A stretch of DNA of 64,000 nt from positions 992,001 through 1,056,000 of the forward strand of contig CBDEHK010000001.1 of assembly GCA_965238305.1 (NCBI GenBank). The letters run 5' to 3'. The position numbers were made by a program, and so were the translations under genes. Positions within the stretch are counted from its first letter, which is position 1, and every line of letters starts with the position of its first letter. Positions 8,579-17,499 of this stretch are shown here, piece after piece. Under the pieces are notes generated by a model. The model had not been told where the DNA came from and searched no databases. It saw only the letters and a program-made list of their open reading frames with translations. This stretch comes from CBDCGJ01 sp965238305. GTDB lineage: Bacteria; Pseudomonadota; Alphaproteobacteria; GCA-2731375.

Positions 8579-9286
8579 ATGACAGTTGCGCTGGATAAAA
8601 TCACTTTCGAGTTGCCGAATGATACCTCGACTGTGATCCAAGTGCGGATTAACCAGCGGGCCAAACGATTGCGCCTGATTGTTGAACCGAATGGACAGGT
8701 TATTCTGGTCCTGCCCTCAGCAGGTAACTGGTTGGAAGGACAGGCTTTTCTTCGTGAAAGAGCCATTTGGTTGGCGTCGAGGCTGAGTACGATGGCTGTT
8801 CATACACCCTTCGTACCGGACGCAATTATTCCTTTTTTGGGCACTGATCACGTTATTTGCCATGCGCCCAATCAACATGGTGTGGCTAGGCATGATGATG
8901 ACGCCGTGATCTCGGTGTCCGGACAATTAGAGCATCTGCCGCGCCGCCTTACCGATTGGCTGAAGCAGCAGGCCCGCGAAGAATTGTCACCCCGGGCGCG
9001 CGAGTATGCGGTAAATCTCGATCGCACTGTCGGTCGCATTACCATGCGAGATACCAAGGGTAGATGGGGCAGTTGCAGTGCCAAAGGGGATCTGTCGTTT
9101 TCCTGGCGGCTGATCCTGGCGCCTGAACATGTGCTGGATTATGTTGCCGCCCACGAGGCCGCTCATTTGGTTGTCCATAGTCATTCGAAAAGTTTCTGGC
9201 AGATCGTTAAGGACTTGCGGCCCGATTTTCGCGATAGCGAAAAGTGGCTCACCCGCCATGGCGGCGACCTGCATCGCTACGGATAA
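8579..9286 (+). CDS. YgjP-like (DUF45/WLM) metal-dependent hydrolase
   Basis: 235 residues. The C-terminal half carries the YgjP/DUF45 signature: GRWGSCS (near residue 162), a FSWRLILAP strand, then the zincin motif HEAAH followed by a third histidine in HSHSKSFW. These are the expected zinc ligands and catalytic glutamate. It begins 23 bases after the aldolase gene and is followed 8 bases later by a nucleotidyltransferase, so the three may share a transcript. The native substrate of the family is unclear. Confidence 0.88.
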   Translation: MTVALDKITFELPNDTSTVIQVRINQRAKRLRLIVEPNGQVILVLPSAGNWLEGQAFLRERAIWLASRLSTMAVHTPFVPDAIIPFLGTDHVICHAPNQHGVARHDDDAVISVSGQLEHLPRRLTDWLKQQAREELSPRAREYAVNLDRTVGRITMRDTKGRWGSCSAKGDLSFSWRLILAPEHVLDYVAAHEAAHLVVHSHSKSFWQIVKDLRPDFRDSEKWLTRHGGDLHRYG

Positions 9287-9294
9287 AACCCTGT

Positions 9295-9729
9295 ATGCAG
9301 TCAAAAGAAAAAATAGACGCACTGCTTACCCAAATTGGCCGATGGGCAACGGCACGGGCGGACATATCCGCCCTGATGTTGTTTGGGTCCTGGGCGCGCG
9401 GCGAAGCAACAGCAGCTTCCGATGTCGATATCAAGATTATTTGTGACCTACCCGGTGACTACCGCAGCGGCGATGACTGGCTGCAGGATATCAACTGGGC
9501 CGGCGCCGGGTTTTCAATTTTAAGCTGGAAGATGGACGACTTTGGCGATCATTTGCGCCAAATGGTTTGTTTAGATCCAGAACTGGAGTTGGAATTTAGC
9601 TTTAGTACGCCTGACTGGTGCGATACGGAGGCAATTGCGACCGGCACAGCCAAGGTGATGGGGAAAGGGACCCATATCCAGTACGATCGCGATGGATTAT
9701 TGACTAAACTAGTAGAATTTACTTATTAA
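9295..9729 (+). CDS. Nucleotidyltransferase (NTP_transf_2/MNT-like fold)
   Basis: 144 residues from ATG 9295; earlier in-frame codons overlap the ygjP-like gene. The pol-beta-type nucleotidyltransferase motif GSWARGEA followed by SDVDIKI supplies the glycine-serine loop and two metal-binding aspartates. A third acidic residue is likely in the ELELEFSF strand. Small MNT proteins are often toxin-neutralising partners of HEPN proteins, but no HEPN gene is adjacent; the next gene is a MaoC-type enzyme on the other strand. Whether it modifies RNA, protein or a small molecule cannot be told. Confidence 0.82.
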   Translation: MQSKEKIDALLTQIGRWATARADISALMLFGSWARGEATAASDVDIKIICDLPGDYRSGDDWLQDINWAGAGFSILSWKMDDFGDHLRQMVCLDPELELEFSFSTPDWCDTEAIATGTAKVMGKGTHIQYDRDGLLTKLVEFTY

Positions 9730-10190
9730 GCCGGGCGCTGGCGGATAAACCAGGTGGCCAGAATGCTGCAAACGATATCGCCGTTCTGGCGGGAAATCTC
9801 AGTATAAAATTTCATCGCCCCTTCACTTGTTCGGCTTTTTAGCGGCCTGGTTTCGGTAATTTCCGATTGGCAACTTAGAATATCACCGGCATAAACCGGT
9901 TTTAGCCAGCGAATATTGTCCCAGCCAGGCGAAATCACCGTCGCGGTATTCGGAAACGCGTCCTTACTGAGGAGCCGGAAGAGGGCGGCGATTTGCAGGC
10001 CGGACGCAATCAATCCGCCCCAGCCCAACGCGATCGCGGCCTCCTCATCCAGGTGAAAAGGTTCCGGATCATAGATTTTGGCGAACGCCAACATATCCTG
10101 CCGCTGCATTTCCCAGGCGCCATAACTAAAGCGGTCACCAACGGCAAAATCCTCCAGCCAGCGCCGTTCCGGGAAAACGCCTGCGGTCAT
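9726..10190 (-). CDS. MaoC-like hotdog dehydratase
   Basis: 154-residue MaoC/R-specific enoyl-CoA hydratase-type hotdog protein. The catalytic region is visible as AKIYDPEPFHLDEEAA (Asp and His of the hydratase motif), followed by GGLIASGLQIAALF in the central helix. It shares the strand with the HD protein and starts 9 bases after that gene's stop, so it is probably the second gene of a small operon. Its 3' end overlaps the nucleotidyltransferase stop tail to tail. Substrate is probably an acyl-CoA thioester, by family only. Confidence 0.88.
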   Translation of the reverse strand: MTAGVFPERRWLEDFAVGDRFSYGAWEMQRQDMLAFAKIYDPEPFHLDEEAAIALGWGGLIASGLQIAALFRLLSKDAFPNTATVISPGWDNIRWLKPVYAGDILSCQSEITETRPLKSRTSEGAMKFYTEISRQNGDIVCSILATWFIRQRPA

Positions 10191-10199
10191 ATGTCTCTC

Positions 10200-10859
10200 C
10201 TAGCCAATGGCCAATTCATCCAGCAGCTGGGCCATAAATATCGTCAATACATTTGCTCTTTTTTCCGAGATGCGGCGCCCTTCCGCCGTATTCATAAGGC
10301 CCGGCAGTTTCAGAAGTTTGGTCTTAAAATGATCGACGACATAGCGGCTGTCATCTAGCGCGCGGTGTTCCGCCAAGGGATCGACAGGATCGAATAAGCG
10401 GCTGTTCAATTTGCCGCCGATATAAAAAGTTCGGCCCAAACCGATCGCCCCCAAGGCTTCGATGCGATCCGCGTCCTGTAGAATTCTGGCTTCCAAGGTT
10501 TCCGGCGAGATGTTGGCGGAAAAACTATGCGCCTGGATTGCGTGTTGAACCGCTGCTATTCGGTCGGCAGGAAATCCTTCCTGCCTTAGAATTTCACCGG
10601 CCCGTTCGGCAGACAAACTCGATGCCTGCGACCGCAATTTGGAATTTTTTGGTGGATTAACAATATCGTGCAGATAAGCCGCAGCAAGCAGGACCAGGCG
10701 ATCAGCATCAGGCGTTTCCGTTTGTGCGATCGTGCTGGCCAAGGCAAACACCCGGCGAAAATGAAAAAGATCGTGGGAGCCGTCGTCGCCGAGCTCTGCA
10801 CTGGCGATTGCTTCCAAACGTGGCACCCATTCACTTAATGTGATATTGAGATTTTCCAT
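10200..10859 (-). CDS. HD-domain phosphohydrolase
   Basis: 219 residues from ATG 10859; the frame is open further upstream but without family resemblance. The metal-binding pattern is clear: HDLFHFRRV near residue 29, LHDIV near residue 63 (the HD pair), and AIQAHSFS with a later LQDADRIEALGAIG. This spacing is typical of YedJ/YpgQ-like soluble HD hydrolases acting on nucleotides or phosphoesters. It is followed by the MaoC-like gene. Divergent from a DMT permease, with a 111-base shared promoter region. Confidence 0.87.
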   Translation of the reverse strand: MENLNITLSEWVPRLEAIASAELGDDGSHDLFHFRRVFALASTIAQTETPDADRLVLLAAAYLHDIVNPPKNSKLRSQASSLSAERAGEILRQEGFPADRIAAVQHAIQAHSFSANISPETLEARILQDADRIEALGAIGLGRTFYIGGKLNSRLFDPVDPLAEHRALDDSRYVVDHFKTKLLKLPGLMNTAEGRRISEKRANVLTIFMAQLLDELAIG

Positions 10860-10970
10860 AGAATTTGCCTGATGTTCGCATGGGAGCCATGCGATATAGA
10901 CGCTAGACCAGTTCTTGGCGACGGTCCAGAATGGAAATAGAATTATTCGCAATCTCAACAAAGTTCGCCG

Positions 10971-11906
10971 ATGTCACCATTCAGGGCTGATCAGGCCCCA
11001 CCGGAACCGATACGCCCAAAAGATACGGCGCCCATAAAAGACTATTCCCCAACCCTGCGCGGCATTGGCTGGACGGTGATTTCCGGCTTGCTGTTCGTTG
11101 GCGTGACGGCGACAGTGCGTCACGTCGGTAGCGACGTGAACCCGGTCCAGGCTGCCTTCATTCGATACGCCTTCGGGATTGTCTTGATGGCGCCATTTTT
11201 CTTGCGGCACGGATTGCCAAGCTTCAAAAATGCTCATCTGGGCTTGAACGCGTTACGGGGCCTGTTTCATGGCGTCGGCGTGATGTTGTGGTTCTTCGCG
11301 ATGACCCAGATCCCGATTGCGGATGTAACGGCCATCGGGTTTACCGCGCCGATATTCGTCACTATTGGCGCGGCGATTTTACTAGGCGAGAAATTCCGCA
11401 TGCGGCGACTGATTGCGATCTTTGTCGGATTTTTCGGTATGTTGATTATCATTCGGCCGGGTCTTGTGGAAATTGAGATCGGCGCCTTGGCGCAATTGCT
11501 GGCTGCCCCATTATTCGCCGTTTCTATGTTAATCGCAAAAATGCTGACCCGGGATGGTTCGCCCCAGGAAATTGTCGCATACATGTCGATCTTCGTGACC
11601 CTGACCCTATTGCCGCCAGCGCTCTACGTGTGGCAGACGCCGACGTGGACGCAACTCGGTTGGTTATTGATGACGTCGATTTTCGCCACGGCCGGCCATG
11701 TGGCGTTGACCAAAGCCTATCAATTGGCCGATATCACGGTGACGCAATCGATTTCCTTCTTGCAATTGGTCTGGGCGGCTTTGTTGGGGTACTTTTTGTT
11801 TGCTGAGACCCCGGATGTCTGGACCATTGTTGGCGGCGGTATTATTGTTGCCAGCGCCACCTACATTGCCCATCGCGAAGCCCGGTTGGCGCAGCGCCAG
11901 GGATAA
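10971..11906 (+). CDS. EamA/DMT superfamily permease
   Basis: 311-residue inner-membrane protein with about ten hydrophobic segments forming two EamA repeats. Motifs such as AAFIRYAFGIVLMAPF, GIWVIA-type loops in the first repeat and GHVALTKAYQLA in the second are typical of the RhaT/EamA drug-metabolite transporters. The first 40 residues are hydrophilic. Substrate cannot be predicted. A nitroreductase-family gene follows after 12 bases, suggesting an operon. Confidence 0.9.
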   Translation: MSPFRADQAPPEPIRPKDTAPIKDYSPTLRGIGWTVISGLLFVGVTATVRHVGSDVNPVQAAFIRYAFGIVLMAPFFLRHGLPSFKNAHLGLNALRGLFHGVGVMLWFFAMTQIPIADVTAIGFTAPIFVTIGAAILLGEKFRMRRLIAIFVGFFGMLIIIRPGLVEIEIGALAQLLAAPLFAVSMLIAKMLTRDGSPQEIVAYMSIFVTLTLLPPALYVWQTPTWTQLGWLLMTSIFATAGHVALTKAYQLADITVTQSISFLQLVWAALLGYFLFAETPDVWTIVGGGIIVASATYIAHREARLAQRQG

Positions 11907-11918
11907 GGATGAGACGTT

Positions 11919-12620
11919 TTGACCGTCACGAAAATTTTTCAACCAGGGCAGAAGTTTGAACCTGTCCCGTTGCCTCATCGGGCGGAAATTTCTGCTGATG
12001 AGATGCAATCGCGGGCGCAGGATTTTCTCGCCGAAATCTCCGAGCGACATACGGTTCGTGATTATGCCCCGACACCGATCCCGCGTCAGGTGATCGAGAA
12101 TTGTATTCTTGCCGCCGGTCGCGCCCCGAGCGGGGCCAATCATCAGCCTTGGCATTTTGCCGTGATTGAAAATCCGGTGCTGAAAAAACGCATTCGCTTG
12201 GCGGCGGAAGAAGAGAAGCGGGCCTTTTATGAAGGCAAGGCCGGCAGCGAATGGCTGGACGCATTGGGACCATTGGGAACCGACCCTGAAAAACCGTTCT
12301 TGGAGATTGCACCTTATCTGATTGTGGTCTTCGCTCAACGTTACGGTACCGACGCAAATGGGGGTCGTTATAAAAACTATTATGTTCCGGAATCGGTTGG
12401 CATCGCCTGTGGATTTCTGATCGCCGCCTTGCATCACGCCGGCTTGGCGACATTGACGCATACCCCCAACCCAATGGGTTTTTTGACGGACATCTGTGGC
12501 CGGCCCGGGCATGAAAAACCCTACCTGATATTGGTTGCCGGGCAGGCAGCAACAGATGCGACAGTGCCAAAAAAATCTCTGCTCAAAAAACAACTGGGCG
12601 AGATTGCTAGCTTTTTGTAA
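11919..12620 (+). CDS. Nitroreductase family FMN oxidoreductase
   Basis: 233-residue FMN-binding nitroreductase-fold protein. The family motif near residue 43 is RHTVRDYAPTPIP, followed by AAGRAPSGANHQPW, which contacts the flavin phosphate. The C-terminal region has the GIACGFLIAALHHAGL helix and GRPGHEKPYL. The overall pattern, including THTPNPMGFL, resembles the iodotyrosine-deiodinase/BluB-like branch more than NfsB. Start is TTG at 11919; no ATG is better placed. It follows the DMT permease and precedes a hotdog thioesterase by about 24 bases. Confidence 0.88.
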   Translation: MTVTKIFQPGQKFEPVPLPHRAEISADEMQSRAQDFLAEISERHTVRDYAPTPIPRQVIENCILAAGRAPSGANHQPWHFAVIENPVLKKRIRLAAEEEKRAFYEGKAGSEWLDALGPLGTDPEKPFLEIAPYLIVVFAQRYGTDANGGRYKNYYVPESVGIACGFLIAALHHAGLATLTHTPNPMGFLTDICGRPGHEKPYLILVAGQAATDATVPKKSLLKKQLGEIASFL

Positions 12621-12644
12621 GGCGCAAATGAGAAATTGGAATTG

Positions 12645-13070
12645 ATGAGCAAAATTGAAAATATTATCGCCCCGGAAGGCTACAAATCGATGCCGGGAAA
12701 TGATCCGTTCATTGATCAAAATGGTCCGGTATTTCGCCGCAAGAGCGACGACGGTATCTGGTATTACGGTTTTTGGGCGAAAGACCATCATAACAATGTC
12801 GCCGGTGTCATTCACGGCGGCATGTTATTTTCTTTCGCCGATCATTTCCTTGGCATGTCGGTGGCGATGGCGGCCCGACGGACATCCACCACGATTTCGA
12901 TGAATGTAAATTTTGTCGCGCCTGGTAAGATCGGAGATTGGATCGAAGGCGAAGCAAAGATCACGCGGCTCACCCGTAGTCTCGGATTTGCTCAGGCCCG
13001 GGTTTTTGTCGAACATCGTACTTTGATGACGGCGGACGGTGTTTTCAAATTTCTCGGCGAGCGGTTTTAG
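12645..13070 (+). CDS. PaaI-type hotdog thioesterase
   Basis: 141 residues from ATG 12645; a TTG at 12636 is an alternative. The PaaI/4HBT signature HGGMLFSFADHFLG lies near residue 52, followed by the strands TTISMNVNFVAPGKIGDWIEGEAKI. These enzymes hydrolyse acyl-CoA thioesters. Probably co-transcribed with the nitroreductase gene upstream. Substrate unknown. Confidence 0.88.
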   Translation: MSKIENIIAPEGYKSMPGNDPFIDQNGPVFRRKSDDGIWYYGFWAKDHHNNVAGVIHGGMLFSFADHFLGMSVAMAARRTSTTISMNVNFVAPGKIGDWIEGEAKITRLTRSLGFAQARVFVEHRTLMTADGVFKFLGERF

Positions 13071-13200
13071 AAAAATCTAATAATATTATTGTTCTTCTTA
13101 CCGAATCTTAACGATTGCCGGCGATAATTATGCTTCGCCTCACCTGCCCACTAAGCGCGCGGCAAGGTCTGCCTGGATTTCGGATCATTGGAGAACCAAA

Positions 13201-14103
13201 TTGCAAGAATCCACCAATTTTTCGGCTCAAGAATATGATGAGCTAGAACAAGCCATCCTGCAGCGCCCTCGTGGGCAGGCCTTTCTTCGCGAACATGCCC
13301 ATCGCCACAAAGTCATCGGCAATGATGTGGTCATTCGTGCGCTTGATGATTTTCGCGGCCTGTTGGCCGGGCAGGATAGCAAATCGCCGATTGAAATTTT
13401 ACGCGCCGAACTGCAATCGATGGGCACCGCCATTGATCACGCGCGTCAGGATATTGCCGATATTAAGCCAAAAGATTCAACCAACAATCGCATCATGGCG
13501 GCCACCGGCGAGCTTGATGCCATTGTCACCGCAGCGGAACGGGCCACTAACGAAATTCTCGCTGCCGCCGAGCAAATACAGGATATCAGCGATAAACTGC
13601 GGGAAGCAGGTGCGGACCAGGACTTGTGCGACAGTATCGTCGATAAAGCGACCGACATATTCATGGCCTGCTCATTCCAGGATATTACCGGACAGCGCAC
13701 GACCAAGGTCGTCAATGTACTGCAATATCTCGAACAACGGGTGGCGGCGATGGCTGAAATCTGGAGTAGCGATGCTGACAAAAGTGGCAATGCGACGGCA
13801 GCGATCGGCGAAACCCGCCCGGATGCCGATCTATTGGAAGGGCCGCAGTTGGAAGGCCAAGGCATCGATCAAAATGACGTTGATGAGCTATTGAATGCCG
13901 GTGCGACGGAAGCCGGTGAAGTTCCGACCGCGCGCGCTGGCGTTGCCGCCACAGATTCACTGCAGGAAATCGTCGCCTATGCGCTTTCGGAAGCGACCGC
14001 GCCGGACGGCGATGAGATTTCCATTGCCTCCGGACCGGCCGGTGTCGTCAAAAAAATGCCGGAAGATCAATCGCAGAACGACATCGATGCGATGTTCGAT
14101 TAG
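13201..14103 (+). CDS. CheZ-like protein phosphatase with FliM-like tail motifs
   Basis: 300-residue protein. Start TTG 13201 has GGAGA about 5 bases upstream. Residues 60-180 are helical. The CheZ catalytic motif FQDITGQ (159-165) supplies the Asp and Gln that, in CheZ, promote dephosphorylation of CheY-P. Residues 185-300 form an acidic, low-order tail. The tail contains two similar short motifs, DQNDVDELLNA (223-233) and QSQNDIDAMF (290-299). Both recall the CheY-binding N-terminal peptide of FliM (SQDEIDALL). No other chemotaxis or flagellar gene is in the window. Confidence 0.8.
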   Translation: MQESTNFSAQEYDELEQAILQRPRGQAFLREHAHRHKVIGNDVVIRALDDFRGLLAGQDSKSPIEILRAELQSMGTAIDHARQDIADIKPKDSTNNRIMAATGELDAIVTAAERATNEILAAAEQIQDISDKLREAGADQDLCDSIVDKATDIFMACSFQDITGQRTTKVVNVLQYLEQRVAAMAEIWSSDADKSGNATAAIGETRPDADLLEGPQLEGQGIDQNDVDELLNAGATEAGEVPTARAGVAATDSLQEIVAYALSEATAPDGDEISIASGPAGVVKKMPEDQSQNDIDAMFD

Positions 14104-14116
14104 CCGCCCATCACTC

Positions 14117-15058
14117 CTAACGCAGATGTTTTTTCGCCAGCATCATGTGGATGCCTTTGACCCCGTCAACAGTTTGCGTCACCCGCAAATCACCCGTTAG
14201 GCTGCACAGCATATAAGCTTCATGGCGGGCCAAATTCGTCCGCGATTGCAGATGGGTGATCATCTCGCGCACCGCTTGTCGGGCTGCCTCGTCCAGATCT
14301 TCATCCAAGCCAATGGCAATTAAATAGTCTTCATTTTCCGCAAACGGATGGCCATAACCCAGATCATCGCGCACCGTTAGGCGGAATTTGCCGCTCATTG
14401 CCGTCTCTATGGCAGTAACACAGACTTCGCCATCACCTTGGATGGCATGGCCGTCGCCGGCATAAAACATCGCCCCATCATTCAAGACCGGCAAATAAAG
14501 TGTGGTCCCTGGTTTCAACTCCTTGTTATCCATATTGCCACCGAATTTGCGCGGCATCACCGATGAGCAACGTCCCCAATTGGTTGGTGGAGCGACGGCG
14601 ATGATCCCAAAAAACGGATCGAGATCGAGTTCCAGGCCCCAGGGTAATCGCCCGGTTCGGTTCTGCCGGTCGATCATGGTGTGGGCAATATGGGTTTCTT
14701 CAAAATCGTAAGGCAGGGTGCCCGCCAACGGGCGCACGATGGTATATCCCCAATCGCTGGCCAAAGTGGTTTCCAAAATGTCGATTTGCAAGACCTGTCC
14801 AATCTTCGCCCCTTCGACCGCGATCGGTCCGACGATGAAATGCGTACTTGGTCCGGGTGTCATCTTTTCGATTGCATTTAAGTGACGGGGGTCGACCAGG
14901 CTGCGATCTTCCGGCAGGGTCTTTGCGTTCGATGCGGCCCAACTCATCAAACTTACGGTATCGCCGGAGGCGATCGTTAAAATCGGATCAAGGGCGGCAT
15001 CAAAATAGCCCCACACCATGTTTTCGGGTTCCGGGGCGATATCGTGGTGGCGGCTCAT
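14117..15058 (-). CDS. Acetamidase/formamidase family hydrolase
   Basis: 313-residue FmdA/AmdA-type amidohydrolase. Family features are the early FDAALDPILTIASGDTVSLMSW, the PGPSTHFIVGPIAVEGAKIGQVLQIDI barrel strands (fragmented here for brevity), the FFGIIAVAPP segment, and the late GDGHAIQGDGEVCVTAIE metal-site region. These enzymes release ammonia from short amides. The 5' end overlaps the stop of the upstream VOC-cupin gene by 4 bases (15055-15058), so the two are translationally coupled. Confidence 0.88.
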   Translation of the reverse strand: MSRHHDIAPEPENMVWGYFDAALDPILTIASGDTVSLMSWAASNAKTLPEDRSLVDPRHLNAIEKMTPGPSTHFIVGPIAVEGAKIGQVLQIDILETTLASDWGYTIVRPLAGTLPYDFEETHIAHTMIDRQNRTGRLPWGLELDLDPFFGIIAVAPPTNWGRCSSVMPRKFGGNMDNKELKPGTTLYLPVLNDGAMFYAGDGHAIQGDGEVCVTAIETAMSGKFRLTVRDDLGYGHPFAENEDYLIAIGLDEDLDEAARQAVREMITHLQSRTNLARHEAYMLCSLTGDLRVTQTVDGVKGIHMMLAKKHLR

Positions 15059-16155
15059 TTATTTTCCTTTTCGCTGATGGGTAAATCTGCTGGCAACGTC
15101 ACTTCCAAGATCTCCAGATCATCGCTGTTGTGGCGCAGGCAATGGCACAAACCGGCTGGAATGGACGCACAATCACCGGCCTGGAGGAGATATTTTTCCC
15201 GATTGTCCGTCACAAGCGTTATCGTACCGGCCAAGATGAAGAAAAACAAAAACTCGCCTTGATGACTGATCGTGGTCTCGGTCTTTGGCCCGATCCAGCG
15301 CGCGGTTTTGACAGCGGCCAAACCGTCGGTGGCGGAGGCGAAACCGATGTCGCGGGCTTCAAAGCCGGAGAGGCGCCAGGGCTGCCACGTCGCATCCGCT
15401 GCTTGATGGAAGACAAAACGTTGACCGTTGAAGTCTCTGTTCGGATCGTTCTTGCCTGTCGGTAATTTTGTCGTTGGATCGGGACGGGTTTCGTGCTCCG
15501 CCGGGCAGCCGATTTCGATCACTTCCATGCCGTCGGAACATTCCAGAACCCGATGGCGGATTTCCGGTGGTTGCAGGAAGCAGTCGCCGGCCTGCATCAA
15601 CATCGCCTCGCCTTGATCTTCATAGGCGACTTTCACCCAACCTTTGTAACAATAGATCATTTGAAAGCGGATTTTGTGGAAATGCACATAGTCCGGCACC
15701 GGCCCGCCCAGCAATATTCGGATATGACTGGCAATGAAACGTCCGCCGAGGCGATCCGGGATCAGATCGCGATATTGCATGCCGGCCCGTCCCGTGCCCC
15801 AGCTTTCTTCGCCGGCCAAATGCCGGATTACCAATTCCGACTTCAGCACCGGCATGGCCATCGGCGGGTTGGCGTCGGCAAATTCGATGATTGTGCCATT
15901 GGGGGCCTGAAGTATGTCACCAACTGCGTCAGTATTATCCATCAACAAGCGCAATCGAGCGGGCGCGGTGTCCGTTTCGGAAGACAATCGCAACCGCAGG
16001 CCGTGGCCTTCCAAGACCGCCTCGCGGGGATCGTCAGCAGGAAAGATCAAAGTCAGCTGGAAGCCCAGCCGGGCAACAAAAAAATCAACATCGGCCCCGA
16101 TATCCGAGCTGGGTAATAGAATTTCAGCGGCATTCACAGCGAAAGGCGTCGTCAT
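15055..16155 (-). CDS. VOC/glyoxalase-double cupin fusion protein
   Basis: 366 residues from ATG 16155; an upstream start at 16167 adds four. Residues 1-95 look like a single vicinal-oxygen-chelate (glyoxalase-like) half-domain, beginning AAEILLPSSDIGADVDFFVARLGF. Residues 130-230 form one cupin, with VHFHKIRFQMIYCYKGWVKV and LQAGD-type turns. Residues 290-360 form a second, with GEFLFFFILAGTITLV, LQAGDCASIPAG and the HCLRH end. It overlaps the amidase gene by 4 bases, implying related function. Catalytic activity is not predictable; a metal-dependent dioxygenase or isomerase is possible. Confidence 0.75.
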   Translation of the reverse strand: MTTPFAVNAAEILLPSSDIGADVDFFVARLGFQLTLIFPADDPREAVLEGHGLRLRLSSETDTAPARLRLLMDNTDAVGDILQAPNGTIIEFADANPPMAMPVLKSELVIRHLAGEESWGTGRAGMQYRDLIPDRLGGRFIASHIRILLGGPVPDYVHFHKIRFQMIYCYKGWVKVAYEDQGEAMLMQAGDCFLQPPEIRHRVLECSDGMEVIEIGCPAEHETRPDPTTKLPTGKNDPNRDFNGQRFVFHQAADATWQPWRLSGFEARDIGFASATDGLAAVKTARWIGPKTETTISHQGEFLFFFILAGTITLVTDNREKYLLQAGDCASIPAGLCHCLRHNSDDLEILEVTLPADLPISEKENK

Positions 16156-16279
16156 CCTTACTCCCAAACGGAAAATTGACAGTCACCTTTTCATCATACA
16201 TGCTGCCGACCAGAGAGCGACCATTATCATCCAGAAGCGCCGACAACTGCCTCGGGTGTTTTGTACATGAAGGAAATTG

Positions 16280-16645
16280 ATGACTTACAAGCAGATTAAT
16301 TTTGCCGATAAATTTGGCCAGATACCGGGACATTGGACGCCCAGAGTGATCGCCGAGATGAATGACTATCAGTTCAAACTGGTAAAAATTGAGGGCGAAT
16401 TCGTTTGGCACCAACATGCCGACACCGATGAAGCTTTCATCGTTATGGAAGGCAGCATGTCGATTGAATTCCGTGACGGCCGGGTTGACTTGTCGAAGGG
16501 CGAAATGTTTGTTGTCCCGAAAGGGCTCGAGCATAAACCGGTTGCCCAGAACGAGTGCCAACTTATGCTTATCGAACCAAAAGGCGTTTTAAATACCGGC
16601 GACAGCACTGGCGATCGCACCGCCGAAAACGACGTTTGGATTTAG
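16280..16645 (+). CDS. Small single-domain cupin
   Basis: 121-residue cupin. Motif 1 is WHQHADTDEAFIVMEGSM (metal-binding His, His, Glu) and motif 2 is LSKGEMFVVPKGLEHKPVA with the third histidine. ATG 16280 is preceded by AGGAA; a TTG one codon upstream is also possible. It is divergent from the VOC-cupin gene and heads the run cupin-SDR-LLM monooxygenase. Such cupins can be sugar, acid or thiol oxygenases or mere binding proteins. Confidence 0.87.
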   Translation: MTYKQINFADKFGQIPGHWTPRVIAEMNDYQFKLVKIEGEFVWHQHADTDEAFIVMEGSMSIEFRDGRVDLSKGEMFVVPKGLEHKPVAQNECQLMLIEPKGVLNTGDSTGDRTAENDVWI

Positions 16646-16689
16646 TGGCCAATCTTTTTTTGCAACGGTAATTCTTGAAGGGGAAACAA

Positions 16690-17472
16690 TTGTCGATTTC
16701 TAATCCAGTTCTGCTCACCGGTGGCGCGTCCGGCGTCGGTGAAGCGACCGTCAAATTGTTACAGGCACGCAGTTATGATGTCGTTTCTTTGGACATCAAA
16801 CCGTCGAACAATCCTGACCTAACCTCGATCCAGTGTGACCTCAGCGAGCAAGCGAGTATCGATGCGGCGGTGGCGCAATTGTCGGGGCCATATTCAGCGT
16901 TGCTGAATATTGCCGGTGTGCCCGGCACGGTGGGGTCTGATCTGACCATGAAAGTAAATTTTTTCGGCCTTCGTTATTTTACCGAGCAGGTCTTGGAAAA
17001 ACTGCAAGATGGCGGCTCGATCGTCAATGTCGCCAGCATTGCCGGTAATAATTGGCGCAAGCGGCGGGGTCATCTGGGCGAATTGCTGGCAACGGCGAAC
17101 TTCAGCGATGGCTTGGCCTGGTGGCAAGCAAATGCGGCGAACATCGATACCGATGCCTACACTTTTTCCAAAGAAGCGGTGGTGGTTTACACCATGCATT
17201 TGGCCGGCTTGGTCTTAAACCGTGGTATCGCCGTCAATGATGTGGGGCCGGGACCGGTGGAAACGCCGATCTTACCCGACTTTACTGAACAAACCGGCGA
17301 TGAAGTGATGCAGCAGATGATCGACATGGTCGGGCGGGCGGCAAAACCCGTTGATATCGCCGAAGCTTTGGTGACCTTGGCGGAACGGCAAATCGGCTGG
17401 CTGAATGGGCAGCATATTGTCGTCGATGGCGGCATGACCGCTGGATATTCCGCCCGCTGGAGCAAGACTTAA
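16690..17472 (+). CDS. Short-chain dehydrogenase/reductase
   Basis: 260-residue classical SDR from TTG 16690, chosen for the GAAGGGG ribosome site 6 bases upstream. TTG 16675 is possible. The nucleotide-binding motif TGGASGVG is at 10-17 and NIAG at 73-76. The catalytic pair is Tyr157 and Lys161 (YTFSK). The form resembles 3-alpha-hydroxysteroid dehydrogenase-like SDRs, with a long insertion before the active Tyr. It follows the cupin gene by about 45 bases and precedes the broken monooxygenase. Substrate unknown. Confidence 0.9.
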   Translation: MSISNPVLLTGGASGVGEATVKLLQARSYDVVSLDIKPSNNPDLTSIQCDLSEQASIDAAVAQLSGPYSALLNIAGVPGTVGSDLTMKVNFFGLRYFTEQVLEKLQDGGSIVNVASIAGNNWRKRRGHLGELLATANFSDGLAWWQANAANIDTDAYTFSKEAVVVYTMHLAGLVLNRGIAVNDVGPGPVETPILPDFTEQTGDEVMQQMIDMVGRAAKPVDIAEALVTLAERQIGWLNGQHIVVDGGMTAGYSARWSKT

Positions 17473-17499
17473 TCGACGATCAACAGGGGAAATTGGCCG

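Noticed and set aside
9295..9729. MNT-HEPN toxin-antitoxin pair
   Set aside because: Only the nucleotidyltransferase is present; neither neighbour encodes a HEPN-like helical protein.
11664..12815. 383-codon minus-strand frame across permease, nitroreductase and thioesterase genes
   Set aside because: Antisense shadow; all three plus-strand genes have diagnostic motifs.
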